A DNA stretch of 64,000 bases from Fibrobacterota bacterium (GCA_947466585.1 CANIEU010000005.1:1-64000), one strand, 5' to 3'; numbered from the stretch's first letter, positions 1-8,555 are shown. Translations and numbers: made by a program. Notes: a model not told the origin generated them from the sequence alone.

Positions 1-1
1 A

Positions 2-1453
2 TTCTCCCCCCCCCCCCCCGTCGAACAAGTCATTGTCTGGATCGGCCTCCAAATTGAGTGCGCGAACAGACGCTGGTTGCACATATTTGATCTCATGCTG
101 AATCATTGATCGCAAACTCTCGGAATGACGAGACGGGCCCGCCAATGTGGCGAATCGCGTTTTCATTCGCTGGCGTGGAGTAAGCTGAGCGGTGATTTTG
201 ATTCCTGCGAATTGGGACTGCCCGCCTTGCCGCACGAAAAGTGTCGTACCGATATCACTTGCCCAGCGCGTCCATTCGAAGGTGGGGCCTGCCGACCCAT
301 CACCATACAGTTGCCATCCGATTTCCGTCCAATGGGCGGGGCACCAGAGACGTCTATAGCTCACGGCACCGACCTTGTCGTTCCCTTCGAGGGCGCCCGG
401 TGCCGAAGAATACAGCGCGCCGCGAAGTCGTATCACGTCCGGTACCACGGGGGTAAACACTTGCAACTCACCTTGCGCGCCCCAAGCGGAGAAATGGAAT
501 CTTCCGGTGGAAGCGTTGAGCAACATCCGGTCCCCAAACCAAAGACTTTGGCCAAGGGCGATGGTTTTCATACTCCACGATCACCTCAAGGTGAGCCGAA
601 TCTCCTCGCGTTCCGACACGCACCCGTTCTAGTCCCGCCTGCTCGAGCCGTTGACGCAATGGGGTGAGCGCATCGACCGTTCGAGGTGCGGGCGAGAACA
701 ACGGCGTCGAATCCTGCGTTGCCGATTCGGTTATTTGGACATTTGGGGCGGGCTTCTTCGAACCGTTGTCGATACTACGCCGGGAGGTTTTGAAATTCTT
801 GCGTCGTTCATCGAGGTAGGCGATCGGCCATACGAGGTTGACTGAACCGCTGAGCGCATCGGCATCTCCGCCGCCCGAAAAGGTTGCTCCACCCACATGT
901 TGGATCGTCGCTCCGATTTGGATACCCCCTAAAGGTTCTAACGGGGGAGATTGCCAACGACTTCCACCGTAGAGCGTTCGCCCATCGTGCTCGGCGAGCA
1001 GGGAAAGGCCAAGCGGTGTGATCTGCCACTCGACCCCTCCAAATACGCCCTGATATCCTTCTTCGCACTGGCTCTTGGTTCGCCGAACATACCCAATGCT
1101 TTCGGATAAGGAGTGCCAGGTGTGACTTACGACTCCATACTCGGATTCGAGAATGCCGTTCTCTCCTCCCACATCGTTCCAGCCAAGGGCAAATTGCGGC
1201 CACTTTTCCGGTATCATCGGAATGCGCAGTTTGATATTCTCCGATAGATTTTGTTTGTGAAGGCGGGCTCGGAGTAATTCCCGTAACCAAAGGCGATCGC
1301 TTGATCGGGCAACACATACGCGCTGGGAATAACCAAGCCGCCCGTAATACCCTGCGCAGCGATTCCCTGCTCATGGCTAAAACCGGAGGCGTATCCGACC
1401 AGTGTGAAGAGGAAAACGCGTTTATAAGCGCGAGCCAGCCACATAAGCCGCAA
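2..1453 (-). pseudogene. yjbH: YjbH-like outer-membrane/exopolysaccharide protein, broken into three frames
   Basis: Minus-strand YjbH-family gene (DUF940, linked to exopolysaccharide export in the outer membrane). The start at 1453 opens with a hydrophobic signal segment followed by QGITGGLVIPSAYVLP, the typical YjbH N-terminus. That frame fails near 1214. The family continues in a second frame from about 1265 to 468 (FALGWNDVGG, GVFGGVEW, then the later QRLEQAGLERVRV and VEYEN motifs). A third frame, 571 to 2, carries on without a stop (IALGQSLWFGD, FSAWGAQGEL) to the window edge. Between YSEPAFTN and ENIKLRIP roughly 35-40 residues expected for the family are missing, which points to a real deletion as well as a frameshift. 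The second break, near 570, could be a sequencing error because the contig seems to end at a poly-C run. The gene is incomplete here. Confidence 0.72.
6..19. repeat. 14-base poly-C tract (poly-G on the coding strand)
   Basis: An uninterrupted run of 14 C lies inside the third open frame of the YjbH-like gene (read as G on the minus strand). It is the only homopolymer of this length in the window. It may be a slipping contingency tract or an assembly end. Confidence 0.9.
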
Positions 1454-1579
1454 AGATAGCCCGTAGGCCCTCGACCGTATCCAACCGACTCCCGACTACT
1501 CCCTACTGCTCCCCCCCTCGGTTTTTCTACCCTACACCCCTCCCGAACACTATTCCGCCCCCTGACCGCCCGAGGCCCT

Positions 1580-1909
1580 ATGCCCAACGAAACCGTCGAA
1601 GCCCTTACAATGGATTTCAAAGACGAGGAAGGAAACCTTCTCGTTAAGGAACTCGACAAGGAAGTGCTGACCAAGGGCGGCTGGGCGACTCTGATCTTCC
1701 GTTACCAAGACCTCGACAAGGCCAAGGGAACCTTCAAGGCGCCCAAATACGCCATCCGCCGCTATCAAAAGAGCAGCGGCGAATACAAGATGAAAAGCAA
1801 GTTTGTGGTCTCTTCGGCTGCCCAAGCGCTGAAACTCTCCGAAATCCTCACCCGCTGGGGCAACCAGGATGCGTCTGTTGTCGGTGGTGCCAGTGGGGAA
1901 GAGGACTAG
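1580..1909 (+). CDS. Conserved hypothetical protein, 109 aa
   Basis: Small soluble protein with no signal peptide or membrane segment. The core (KGGWATLIFRYQDLD, then IRRYQKSSGEYKMKSKFVVS, then QALKLSEIL near residues 30-93) resembles an uncharacterised family I recall from deltaproteobacteria and relatives; no function is known to me. It lies 5 nt upstream of ybeY on the same strand, so the two are probably co-transcribed and the protein may have a housekeeping or RNA-related role (inference from position only). The acidic C-terminus (GASGEED) is short and variable-looking. Confidence 0.75.
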   Translation: MPNETVEALTMDFKDEEGNLLVKELDKEVLTKGGWATLIFRYQDLDKAKGTFKAPKYAIRRYQKSSGEYKMKSKFVVSSAAQALKLSEILTRWGNQDASVVGGASGEED

Positions 1910-1914
1910 GGTCG

Positions 1915-2415
1915 ATGGCAGTTTCCCGGATCACTCTTCATTACGAGGATGCCCCTGAAGGGGCGAAGAAAAACCCGTACAAGGTCCCGAACCCAAAGGA
2001 CCTTTTGGAAGTCGCACGCCGGGTGGCCCAGGGTGAAAAGCTCAAGGGTGGAGTGGACATCGTGTTCTGTTCCGACGAAAAAGTCCGGGAATTGAACAAG
2101 GCGTACCGGAAACTCGATAAGGTGACGGACGTGCTTTCTTTTGAGTGGCACGAAGAAGATTTTGCCGGGGAAATTTTCATCGCCACGGCTCAGACGGAAC
2201 GTCAGGCGCCGCGATTCAAGAACAATTATTCCAATGAGTTACGAAGAGTCGTGGTGCATGGGATGTTGCACCTCTGCGGATACGATCACCTGAAGACCGG
2301 GGAGCGTACCGTGATGCGGGCGAAAGAGGATTTTTACCTGAAAACACCGGTAAAACCGCGAAAGAAACTCGTCACAGGGCTGAAACCGGCAGAAAAACGA
2401 CTTAAATCAAAATAA
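1915..2415 (+). CDS. ybeY: Endoribonuclease YbeY (rRNA maturation factor)
   Basis: Zinc-dependent endoribonuclease used in 16S rRNA 3' processing and ribosome quality control in the cytoplasm. The metal-binding signature HGMLHLCGYDH is at residues 115-125, preceded by VTDVLSFEW and GEIFIA, all diagnostic of the family. At 166 aa it matches the usual length, with an extra basic tail of about 25 residues (KTPVKPRKK...). ATG at 1915 follows the previous gene by 5 nt. The CorC-like gene follows after 33 nt. In many bacteria ybeY neighbours corC/ybeX, and that pairing is preserved here. Confidence 0.95.
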   Translation: MAVSRITLHYEDAPEGAKKNPYKVPNPKDLLEVARRVAQGEKLKGGVDIVFCSDEKVRELNKAYRKLDKVTDVLSFEWHEEDFAGEIFIATAQTERQAPRFKNNYSNELRRVVVHGMLHLCGYDHLKTGERTVMRAKEDFYLKTPVKPRKKLVTGLKPAEKRLKSK

Positions 2416-2448
2416 CCCCCCGCGTTACTTATATTCCTATCAGCCCCT

Positions 2449-3825
2449 ATGGACCCCGACCCTAGTTTTTACCCGTTGTATTTCTTCGTGCTTTGTCTTG
2501 CCGTGGGCGTTCTGCTCAATGGCATACGCATCGCTTTGGGTTTTTACCAAAAACAGAATCTTGCCCTGACCGTTTCCGGCAAGGATCCGTCTTTCCGCAA
2601 ATGGATCGATGAGGCCCAGGAAATCTGGACCCGCCCCGGCTTTTTCGAATCCCTGAGCTTAGGCCGGTTTTTTGCCGATGCCGGCGCCCTCTTTGCGGGA
2701 GCGCTGCTGTTCAACCGGTTAGGGATGGGCTGGGGCTGGGGATTTACCGTCGCCGCCCTGATCACCTACCTCGGCTCGCATTGGGGTGCCTCTTTGCTCG
2801 GCAAGGCTTATGCCCCCGTGCTCGGCGGCTTCGTGATCCAGACTTACGGCGTCTATTCCTGGCTATTCATGGGTCGTCTCGGGTCGTGGATCCACGACCT
2901 GAACGAATCCTTGCTCCGCCGAATCGGCTACGAATCACGGCTCGACTTCCTCGGTGCCGAAGACAACGGCCACGCCGAGCAGGAAGGCGAAAACCCCGAC
3001 CGTAGCGGGCTCGAAGAGGAAGAGCGTGAAATGATCCGCTCCATCTTCGACCTGCGCGAGACCCAGGCCAAAGAGGTCATGACCCCGCGCGTCGACATGG
3101 TCGCACTTGAGATCGGCGCGGGCTACAAAGAGGTGATGGAGCTCATCACCCACGAAAAGTTCAGCCGTATTCCCGTCTACGACGACACCATCGACAACAT
3201 CCGCGGCATTCTCCATATCATGAGCCTCATGGGTCTGCCCGCCGAAGCCGTGCAGGAGAACTTCCGCCTCAGCGATTACATCCGTGAAGCCTACTTCGTG
3301 CCGCGCACTAAAAAGATCGGCGAACTCATGCGCGAGTTCCGCCGCAAACAGGTGCACATGGCCGTGGTGGTGGATGAATACGGCGGCGTGTCGGGCATTG
3401 TCACGCTCGAAGACATTCTCGAAGAAATCGTGGGCGAGATCCATGACGAGGACGAGATCGAGACGCTGCGCATACGTAAGGAATCCGATGGGATGTATTT
3501 CATCGATCCCGTGGTTTCCCTGTTCGACATCAAGGAAGAGCTGGGCATCGACCTGCGTCCCGAGGACGAAGAAATCCACATCGACACGCTCGGCGGCTTC
3601 ATCCTCTATGTCCACGGCCGCGTCCCCGCACCCGGTGACGTCATCCGGCACGAGAACCTCTCCTTCGAGATCCTCGAAATGGATGGCAACAAGATCGAAG
3701 GCGTCCGTCTCACGATTCGTGATCCCGAGGCCGAAAAAGCCGAAAAAGCCGAAAAAGCTGAAAAGGCTGAAAAAGCGGACAAAGAAAAATCCGCTTCCGA
3801 AGATACCGTCAGCTCGGGAAAATAA
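2449..3825 (+). CDS. CorC/HlyC-type CBS-domain membrane protein
   Basis: Hemolysin-C/CorC-like membrane protein, a family tied to divalent cation homeostasis. N-terminal hydrophobic segments lie at about residues 8-30, 75-112 and 120-150, standing in for the DUF21 domain. VMTPRVDM at 210-217 begins a CBS pair (about 210-335, ending with VVVDEYGGVSGIVTLEDILEEIVGEI). A CorC_HlyC transporter-associated domain follows at about 350-425. The membrane part is weakly DUF21-like, so the transported ion is unknown. Residues 427-447 are tandem EKA repeats. It follows ybeY, the conserved ybeY-corC arrangement. Confidence 0.88.
   Translation: MDPDPSFYPLYFFVLCLAVGVLLNGIRIALGFYQKQNLALTVSGKDPSFRKWIDEAQEIWTRPGFFESLSLGRFFADAGALFAGALLFNRLGMGWGWGFTVAALITYLGSHWGASLLGKAYAPVLGGFVIQTYGVYSWLFMGRLGSWIHDLNESLLRRIGYESRLDFLGAEDNGHAEQEGENPDRSGLEEEEREMIRSIFDLRETQAKEVMTPRVDMVALEIGAGYKEVMELITHEKFSRIPVYDDTIDNIRGILHIMSLMGLPAEAVQENFRLSDYIREAYFVPRTKKIGELMREFRRKQVHMAVVVDEYGGVSGIVTLEDILEEIVGEIHDEDEIETLRIRKESDGMYFIDPVVSLFDIKEELGIDLRPEDEEIHIDTLGGFILYVHGRVPAPGDVIRHENLSFEILEMDGNKIEGVRLTIRDPEAEKAEKAEKAEKAEKADKEKSASEDTVSSGK
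3729..3780 (+). repeat. 9-base tandem repeat encoding AEK units
   Basis: About five to six copies of a GCCGAAAAA-like unit at the 3' end of the CorC-like gene encode a charged AEKAEK tail. Copies are mostly identical with drift to GCTGAAAAG. Copy number could vary in frame because the unit is a multiple of three. Confidence 0.85.
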
Positions 3826-4017
3826 ACGACCCCGTGCAAAGAGCAACGAAGACGCCCGAGCGAGACCAAGCGAGGCAAGGCTCCCCGAGGAGTGCTACTG
3901 GAGTACCACGACGAGGGGTAACGACGCATCGCGCCTGTCGCAGCCGGGCGACGAAGCATCGTCAGTAATCCTTAACCTTCTGACTCAATTCAAACCCACT
4001 TACCTATCCTTGGGCCA

Positions 4018-5178
4018 ATGCGAATCCTAATTGCGCCATTGGACTGGGGCCTCGGTCATGCCACCCGCTGCATCCCGCTCATCCGCGCTTTGGAAAAAGC
4101 CGGCCACACCGTGATTCCTTGCGCCGGCGGCGCGGGCTTGCGACTCTTGCGCGCTGAGTTTCCACACCTTACTGTCGAACCACTCCCCGGCCATGCGATG
4201 CGCTACACCAAGACGCGCGCCCTGCTGCCGTTGTGGTTGTTCGCGCAACTTCCCCTCTTTCTCCTCGGCATCCGACGCGATGGAATCGAGGCGCGCCGTC
4301 TCGTCCGCAAATACGACGCCAGCTTGGTGATCGCCGATGGACGCTATGGATTCCGCGCGCCGGATTCTTCCGGCATTCCCACGGTTTTCCTCAGCCATCA
4401 AATCGAGATCCTGCCGCCGGGCCCGGCGTGGCTCAGGCCTTTGATCGCACCGCTGCTGCGCCTGCTGAATCGGCGGGCCTTACGGAAATTCACCGAAGTG
4501 TGGGTGCCCGATTTCGCCGGGCCCGAGAATCTCTCCGGAGTACTCGGACATCCCGCGCACGCAGAGGAACTCGATCTGCACTATCTCGGACCGCTCTGCA
4601 GATTCGACGGAATTCCCTCAGCATCCGTGATGCCCGTTATTCCGGACTATCTCGCCTTGGTCAGCGGGCCCGAACCGCAGCGCTCCGTGTTCGAGCAACA
4701 ACTGCGCGTCGCTCTGAACGACTTGCCGGGAACCAAGGTGTTGGTGTGCGGTGTGCCGTCGCCGAGCGGCAATGCGGGCGAGGTTTCCGTGGTGCCGCCT
4801 GGCGAACTGACCGTGATCGATCATCTGCCGGGCGAGGTACTGAGTGGGTTGCTGCGCGACGCGCGGAATGTGGTGTGCCGTTCCGGTTATACCACCGTGA
4901 TGGAGCTGGCTGGTCTCCGCAAACGCAACGTGTTGTTGGTGCCGACTCCTGGGCAACCCGAACAGGAGTATCTGGCCGCGCACGCAGCCTTCTGCGGATT
5001 CGCCGCATGGCAAGACCAGGATCGTTTGGATTTGGTCGAGGGATTCCGTGAGGCCGCCGCGTTGCCCGGGTTCGGGTTCTGGGCTGTTCCCCAGGTTTCC
5101 AGTGACCCAGCGAACATCGATCCGTCGTCGCTCGACGCTTGGGTGGCAGCGCATCCGTTGTTGGCGGATCGGGCGTAG
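4018..5178 (+). CDS. MurG-like (GT-B) glycosyltransferase
   Basis: GT-B fold glycosyltransferase of the group annotated as uncharacterised GT28-like proteins. The N-terminus ILIAPLDWGLGHATRC carries the glycine-rich acceptor loop (GLGHATR, residues 11-17). The C-terminal half has the nucleotide-sugar site pattern (DHLPGEVLSGLLRDARNVVCRSGYTTVMELA, then LLVPTPGQPEQEYLA) at about 270-320. It has no signal peptide and probably acts on the inner face of the membrane. Substrate cannot be told from sequence. It starts after a 192-nt gene-free stretch in which I see no gene or RNA. Confidence 0.82.
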   Translation: MRILIAPLDWGLGHATRCIPLIRALEKAGHTVIPCAGGAGLRLLRAEFPHLTVEPLPGHAMRYTKTRALLPLWLFAQLPLFLLGIRRDGIEARRLVRKYDASLVIADGRYGFRAPDSSGIPTVFLSHQIEILPPGPAWLRPLIAPLLRLLNRRALRKFTEVWVPDFAGPENLSGVLGHPAHAEELDLHYLGPLCRFDGIPSASVMPVIPDYLALVSGPEPQRSVFEQQLRVALNDLPGTKVLVCGVPSPSGNAGEVSVVPPGELTVIDHLPGEVLSGLLRDARNVVCRSGYTTVMELAGLRKRNVLLVPTPGQPEQEYLAAHAAFCGFAAWQDQDRLDLVEGFREAAALPGFGFWAVPQVSSDPANIDPSSLDAWVAAHPLLADRA

Positions 5179-5385
5179 TCGCCGCAAGGGCGGACCTTGC
5201 TCGGGCGGCGCTTGGACCGCGCCTGAATTAATTGTCGTGCACGGGAATGGCTCAAACAATCCGAAAACCTGATTCTGCCCCCGAATATCCCTAAAAATCC
5301 CTACCCAAGGCGGGGCGGGGTACTTAACTTGCTTGCATACCGGGGGTTGCGAAATCCCCTCAGAATTTTGAAGCAGGAGTCGGCA

Positions 5386-5616
5386 TTGGAACAGGATAAA
5401 GCCCAAAAAGTGCGCGCGTTGATCGCCGAAGTGGTGGGGTTCGAACAGGACGAAGTTCAGGACGGCGACCGTTTCATCATCGATTACAACATCGCTTACG
5501 GTGAGCGCAAAGCCCTGTTGGAGCGCTTGAACACCGACTTCAGCAAGGAACTCGACTTCGCCGCATTTTGCGCCCTCGAAGACGTGGGTTCGGTCGTCCG
5601 CACCTACGCCGCATAG
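5386..5616 (+). CDS. Acyl-carrier-like protein lacking the phosphopantetheine serine
   Basis: About 76 aa with the length and pattern of an acyl carrier protein: VRALIAEVVGFEQDEV (helix 1), DRFIIDYNIAYGERKALLERLN where helix 2 should be, and a C-terminal FCALEDVGSVVRTY that mirrors the usual TVGDVVDYI. The canonical D-S-L at the start of helix 2 is replaced by N-I-A, so no serine is available for 4'-phosphopantetheine. I prefer TTG at 5386 because AGGAG sits 6 nt upstream and the length then fits the family. A TTG 57 nt earlier would give 95 aa. It lies 39 nt upstream of an unknown gene. It may be a carrier homologue with a binding-only role. Confidence 0.6.
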   Translation: MEQDKAQKVRALIAEVVGFEQDEVQDGDRFIIDYNIAYGERKALLERLNTDFSKELDFAAFCALEDVGSVVRTYAA

Positions 5617-5655
5617 AGAACGCGAAACGGAGACTGACCAACAGGGGTAATCTCC

Positions 5656-6210
5656 GTGTCCCGCCTTCTCACCGATTCCTGGGATCAGGACCGCCATTTC
5701 AGTTTGAAGCGTTGGGAACGCGGCGCCCAAAAAGCCGCGTGGTCCAAACGCGCTTCCGAACAAGCCGCACCGCCGCTTCCCTGCCCGTGGCGCGCCTCCC
5801 CCGATAGCCCCGTCCTTCTTCGTCAAGCGCACGTGCTTGCCCTGTTCGCGGGCGACCTCGCGCTCGTGCGCTTTCCGGGCTTGGCCGACAATCAAGGCGA
5901 AGCGGGCGGTCTGCGCGTGTTGCGCGGCGGCATTCCGTGGGATCAATGGTGCCCGGTGCTGTTGACCGCCTACCAGCACGCGACCCCCGTACCGGAGCCG
6001 TTTCGTCCGCGTTTGCGGTTGCCGCCCGACTGGCTCGAAAAGGCGTTGCGCTGGGGCGCCGCCGATCAGCGCGCGTTCTTCGAGAAACTGCGTGAGGGGG
6101 GTGCGCTGCCGCCGCTGCGCAAGATCACCGCCGAAGCCGTTGCACCGTGGCTCCAATGGGACGAGCTGCGCGCGCGCCTCATGGACTTTGGGGGAAAATT
6201 GGAAATATGA
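5656..6210 (+). CDS. Hypothetical protein, 184 aa
   Basis: Not recognised. A soluble protein rich in Trp, Pro, Arg and Leu with no signal peptide or transmembrane segment. GTG start chosen: an AGGGG stretch lies about 8 nt upstream and no ATG is nearby. It follows the acyl-carrier-like gene by 39 nt and is likely in the same transcript. The stop codon TGA at 6208-6210 lies inside the left arm of an inverted repeat shared with greB. Coding potential is supported by GC-rich third positions and the co-directional spacing. Confidence 0.6.
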   Translation: MSRLLTDSWDQDRHFSLKRWERGAQKAAWSKRASEQAAPPLPCPWRASPDSPVLLRQAHVLALFAGDLALVRFPGLADNQGEAGGLRVLRGGIPWDQWCPVLLTAYQHATPVPEPFRPRLRLPPDWLEKALRWGAADQRAFFEKLREGGALPPLRKITAEAVAPWLQWDELRARLMDFGGKLEI

Positions 6211-6320
6211 AATCAGAAATATGAAACTAGCATCAAATCAATTTTGAGATCGGTAATGCGAGGGATATCGCACTGCGTTTGCATTCCCTTTCATCTTTCC
6301 TATTTCCTATTTCATATTTC
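6202..6320. repeat. Inverted repeat between convergent genes (word GAAATATGAAAT)
   Basis: GAAATATGAAAT at 6202-6213 is exactly complementary to ATTTCATATTTC at 6309-6320; the spacer is 95 nt. Extra partial copies (CAGAAATATGAAAC, TTTCCTATTTCC) extend both arms. The left arm contains the stop of the gene before it, the right arm touches the greB stop. One of a set of similar junction repeats in this window. Confidence 0.85.
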
Positions 6321-6783
6321 ACTCATACTCCACCTTCGCGATCGTATACTCCATCCTGCCGCGCGGGGTATCTACCTTGACCGTGCCGGAAGGCCGGTGG
6401 CACATGAGTTTCACACCAATCGGTGAGTTGCGCGAGATTTTGCCGGCGACGGGATCGATTTCATCGTCGCCCACGAGTTGTACGATCAGCGTGCCGCCGC
6501 CAGCTTTCTGCAACGTCACCCGCGCACCCAGATAAATCTTGTCGTCTCGGCGGGTTCCTTGAATCACCGTGGCCCGGCCGATTTTGCCGTCGAGTTCGCG
6601 CAGACGTCGATCGATTTCCCGCAGCTTTTTACGCCCGTAGATGTACTCGGCATTTTCGGAGCGATCGCCCTGCGCGGCCGCGGCGGCGATTTCTTCCAGC
6701 AGCTTGGGGCGCACGTTGCGGAACAGGTCGTCCCATTCGGCGCGGAGGTTCTCGAAGCCTTCGGAACTGATGGGGTGGGACAT
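6319..6783 (-). CDS. greB: Transcription elongation factor GreB-like
   Basis: Gre-family factor that rescues backtracked RNA polymerase by stimulating transcript cleavage. The N-terminal coiled coil (about residues 5-75) contains GDRSENAEYIYGRKKLREIDRRL, with the acidic tip D and E residues required for cleavage; the YIYGKK-type tip is more like GreB than GreA. The C-terminal FKBP-like domain covers about 80-154 and includes GDDEIDP and the SPIGVKLM segment. At 154 aa it fits. It is transcribed away from tRNA-Phe, with a repeat-containing 200-nt gap between them. Confidence 0.9.
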   Translation of the reverse strand: MSHPISSEGFENLRAEWDDLFRNVRPKLLEEIAAAAAQGDRSENAEYIYGRKKLREIDRRLRELDGKIGRATVIQGTRRDDKIYLGARVTLQKAGGGTLIVQLVGDDEIDPVAGKISRNSPIGVKLMCHRPSGTVKVDTPRGRMEYTIAKVEYE

Positions 6784-6801
6784 GGGTAGGGGGGAGAAGA
6801 G

Positions 6802-6984
6802 AGCTTACAGCGGACAGCTTACAGCAAACAGCTGAAACGCAATAATTTGAGTACTGAAGGAGAAAGGATCGGTTTCTGACCCGAGAGACTCCGAATTGGA
6901 GTGTAGGTCGAAAAAACAATCGAAAAAACCCTTTTCATTGGCATTTCCGAGCTGTTTCGCGGTTCGCTGTGTACGCTGTCCGCT
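6802..6984. repeat. Long interrupted inverted repeat upstream of greB
   Basis: Outer arms AGCGGACAGC (6809-6818) and GCTGTCCGCT (6975-6984) and inner arms AAACAGCT (6826-6833) and AGCTGTTT (6950-6957) are complementary. The words CAGCTTACAG and CGCTGTGTACGCTG are near-copies. The right arm ends 6 nt from the tRNA-Phe 3' end. It lies between two co-directional minus-strand genes, so it is not simply a convergent terminator. Confidence 0.75.
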
Positions 6985-6990
6985 AAAAAA

Positions 6991-7067
6991 TGGTGCCTCC
7001 TCGCAGAATTGAACTGCGGACACGTGGATTTTCAGTCCACTGCTCTACCAACTGAGCTAAAGAGGCA
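6991..7067 (-). tRNA. tRNA-Phe (anticodon GAA)
   Basis: Minus-strand cloverleaf with acceptor TGCCTCT paired to GGAGGCA and an encoded CCA end. The D-arm is AGCTCAGTTGGTAGAGC, the anticodon stem GTGGA/TCCAC holds loop CTGAAAA (GAA at 7031-7033), and the T-arm has the GTTCAATTC loop. 77 nt including CCA. Confidence 0.96.
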
Positions 7068-7243
7068 AGGGTTGCAAATCTATTCGTCTTTGGAGCCGAT
7101 TTCAAGGCAGGGAGCAGGGGAAATTGAGGTGAATCTGGTGAAAATGTGCGGATAATCCGGAATGCGCGTCGAGCCGTGGCCCGGCCTGGAATGAACGTTT
7201 TCCGCATTCCTGCGTCTAAGCAATCTCGCTACTATTACCGTCC

Positions 7244-7933
7244 ATGTCCGTCCCCGTTCGTTCCATGTTCGACACCATCGCAAAACGTTACGACACGCTG
7301 AATCACTTACTCAGCGGCGGTCGGGATCTCGTGTGGCGGCGCAAGGCGGTGGGATATTTACCACGACTCGGACCGAATGCGCGCGTTCTCGATCTCTGTG
7401 GCGGTACGGGTGATTTCGCTGCGGCCCTTCGCAAATCGGGGCGCGCGGACTCCAATGCACCCTGCTTGCTCGGCGACTTTTCCAGGCCCATGCTGGCCCT
7501 TGCCGCACCTAAAAACATCGCGGTGACGGCCGTTGTGCTCGACGCGCTGAACCCTCCCGTGAAGGCCGCATCGCTCGATGTTGTGCTCTGCGGATTCGGC
7601 ATGCGCAATCTCGACGATACCACCGCAGGTGTGCGCGTCATCCATGCATTGTTGAAGCCCGGCGGCACCTTCGTCACCCTCGAATTTTTTCGACCGGCTA
7701 ACGTGTTCTCCCGGTTTTTCTATGGCGTACTCGCTCCGCTCTTCATCCCGTTTACGGGACGTGCGCTCGGCTCGCGCCGTACGGCTTACGTTTACTTGGT
7801 CGAGTCCGTGCGCCGTTTCAAATCCGCCGAGGAATATGCGGCATTGTGCCGCGCCGAAGGCTTCGCCGATGTCCGCGTCATGACCTATGACTTCGGCATC
7901 GCACACGCCGTGGTCGCCAGCAAACGACCGTAA
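7244..7933 (+). CDS. menG: Demethylmenaquinone methyltransferase (UbiE/MenG)
   Basis: SAM-dependent C-methyltransferase for the last step of menaquinone synthesis. The N-terminal MFDTIAKRYDTLNHLLS and the SAM motif VLDLCGGTGDF (residues 48-58) are family signatures, with FGMRNLDDTTAGV as motif II. 229 aa is typical. Start ATG at 7244 begins MSVPVRSMFD. It leads a run with ubiX and a UbiA-type gene, so the three probably serve quinone synthesis together. No aromatic ring hydroxylases are nearby, which favours menaquinone over ubiquinone (inference). Confidence 0.92.
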   Translation: MSVPVRSMFDTIAKRYDTLNHLLSGGRDLVWRRKAVGYLPRLGPNARVLDLCGGTGDFAAALRKSGRADSNAPCLLGDFSRPMLALAAPKNIAVTAVVLDALNPPVKAASLDVVLCGFGMRNLDDTTAGVRVIHALLKPGGTFVTLEFFRPANVFSRFFYGVLAPLFIPFTGRALGSRRTAYVYLVESVRRFKSAEEYAALCRAEGFADVRVMTYDFGIAHAVVASKRP

Positions 7934-7974
7934 TGCATACTAAGGCATACTAAGGCATCCGAAGAAAGCTCAAC

Positions 7975-8541
7975 ATGGAACCCTACATTCTCGGGATCAC
8001 CGGCGCCTCGGGCGCCATTTACGCACACCGCCTGTTGCGGCATCTCAAGGAGCTCGGCGCCGAGGTGCATCTCGTACTCACGGAACACGGCCGCCAGGTC
8101 CTTGCCTTCGAAGGGCACAAGGAAATGCTCGACGAAGCCGATAAAGTCTACCGCAACGACGACCTTTTCGCACCCATCGCCAGCGGATCGTATCGCCACC
8201 GCGGCATGATCATCGCGCCCTGCAGCATGGCCACCCTCGGAAAAATCGCCCATGGCATCGGCGACTCGCTCTTGGCCCGCGCCGCGGACGTTGCCCTCAA
8301 GGAGCGCCGCCGCCTCATCATCCTGCCGCGCGAGACGCCGATGCACGCCGTCCACTTCCGCAATCAGGCCATCCTCTCTGATCTCGGCGCCGTCATCATG
8401 CCGCCCAACCCGGCGTTCTACCTCAAGCCCAAAACCATCGAAGACCTCGTTGACACCGTCCTTGCACGCGTGCTCGACCATCTCGGCCTTGATCATCCGG
8501 TCAGCCGTCGTTGGCGCGAAATGGGCGCCGACGAGCGTTAA
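7975..8541 (+). CDS. ubiX: Flavin prenyltransferase UbiX
   Basis: Makes prenylated FMN, the cofactor of UbiD-type decarboxylases. The N-terminus ILGITGASGAIYAHRLL holds the FMN-binding GASG motif, followed by PCSMATLGKIAHGIGDSLLARAADVALKERRRLIILPRETP, the dimethylallyl phosphate and FMN-binding block (about 80-122). 188 aa is standard. It sits between menG and the UbiA-like gene. In the futalosine menaquinone route a UbiX/UbiD-type pair acts after the prenyltransferase. No ubiD is visible in the window. Confidence 0.95.
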   Translation: MEPYILGITGASGAIYAHRLLRHLKELGAEVHLVLTEHGRQVLAFEGHKEMLDEADKVYRNDDLFAPIASGSYRHRGMIIAPCSMATLGKIAHGIGDSLLARAADVALKERRRLIILPRETPMHAVHFRNQAILSDLGAVIMPPNPAFYLKPKTIEDLVDTVLARVLDHLGLDHPVSRRWREMGADER

Positions 8542-8555
8542 TTCCAATCCAAAAC

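Noticed and set aside
3826-4017. Small RNA or degraded gene between the CorC gene and the glycosyltransferase
   Set aside because: No promoter, hairpin with T-run or coding pattern could be supported in this 192-nt stretch.
4618-6156. 512-codon minus-strand frame across the glycosyltransferase and carrier-like gene
   Set aside because: Spans two co-directional plus genes and an intergenic gap; composition explains it.
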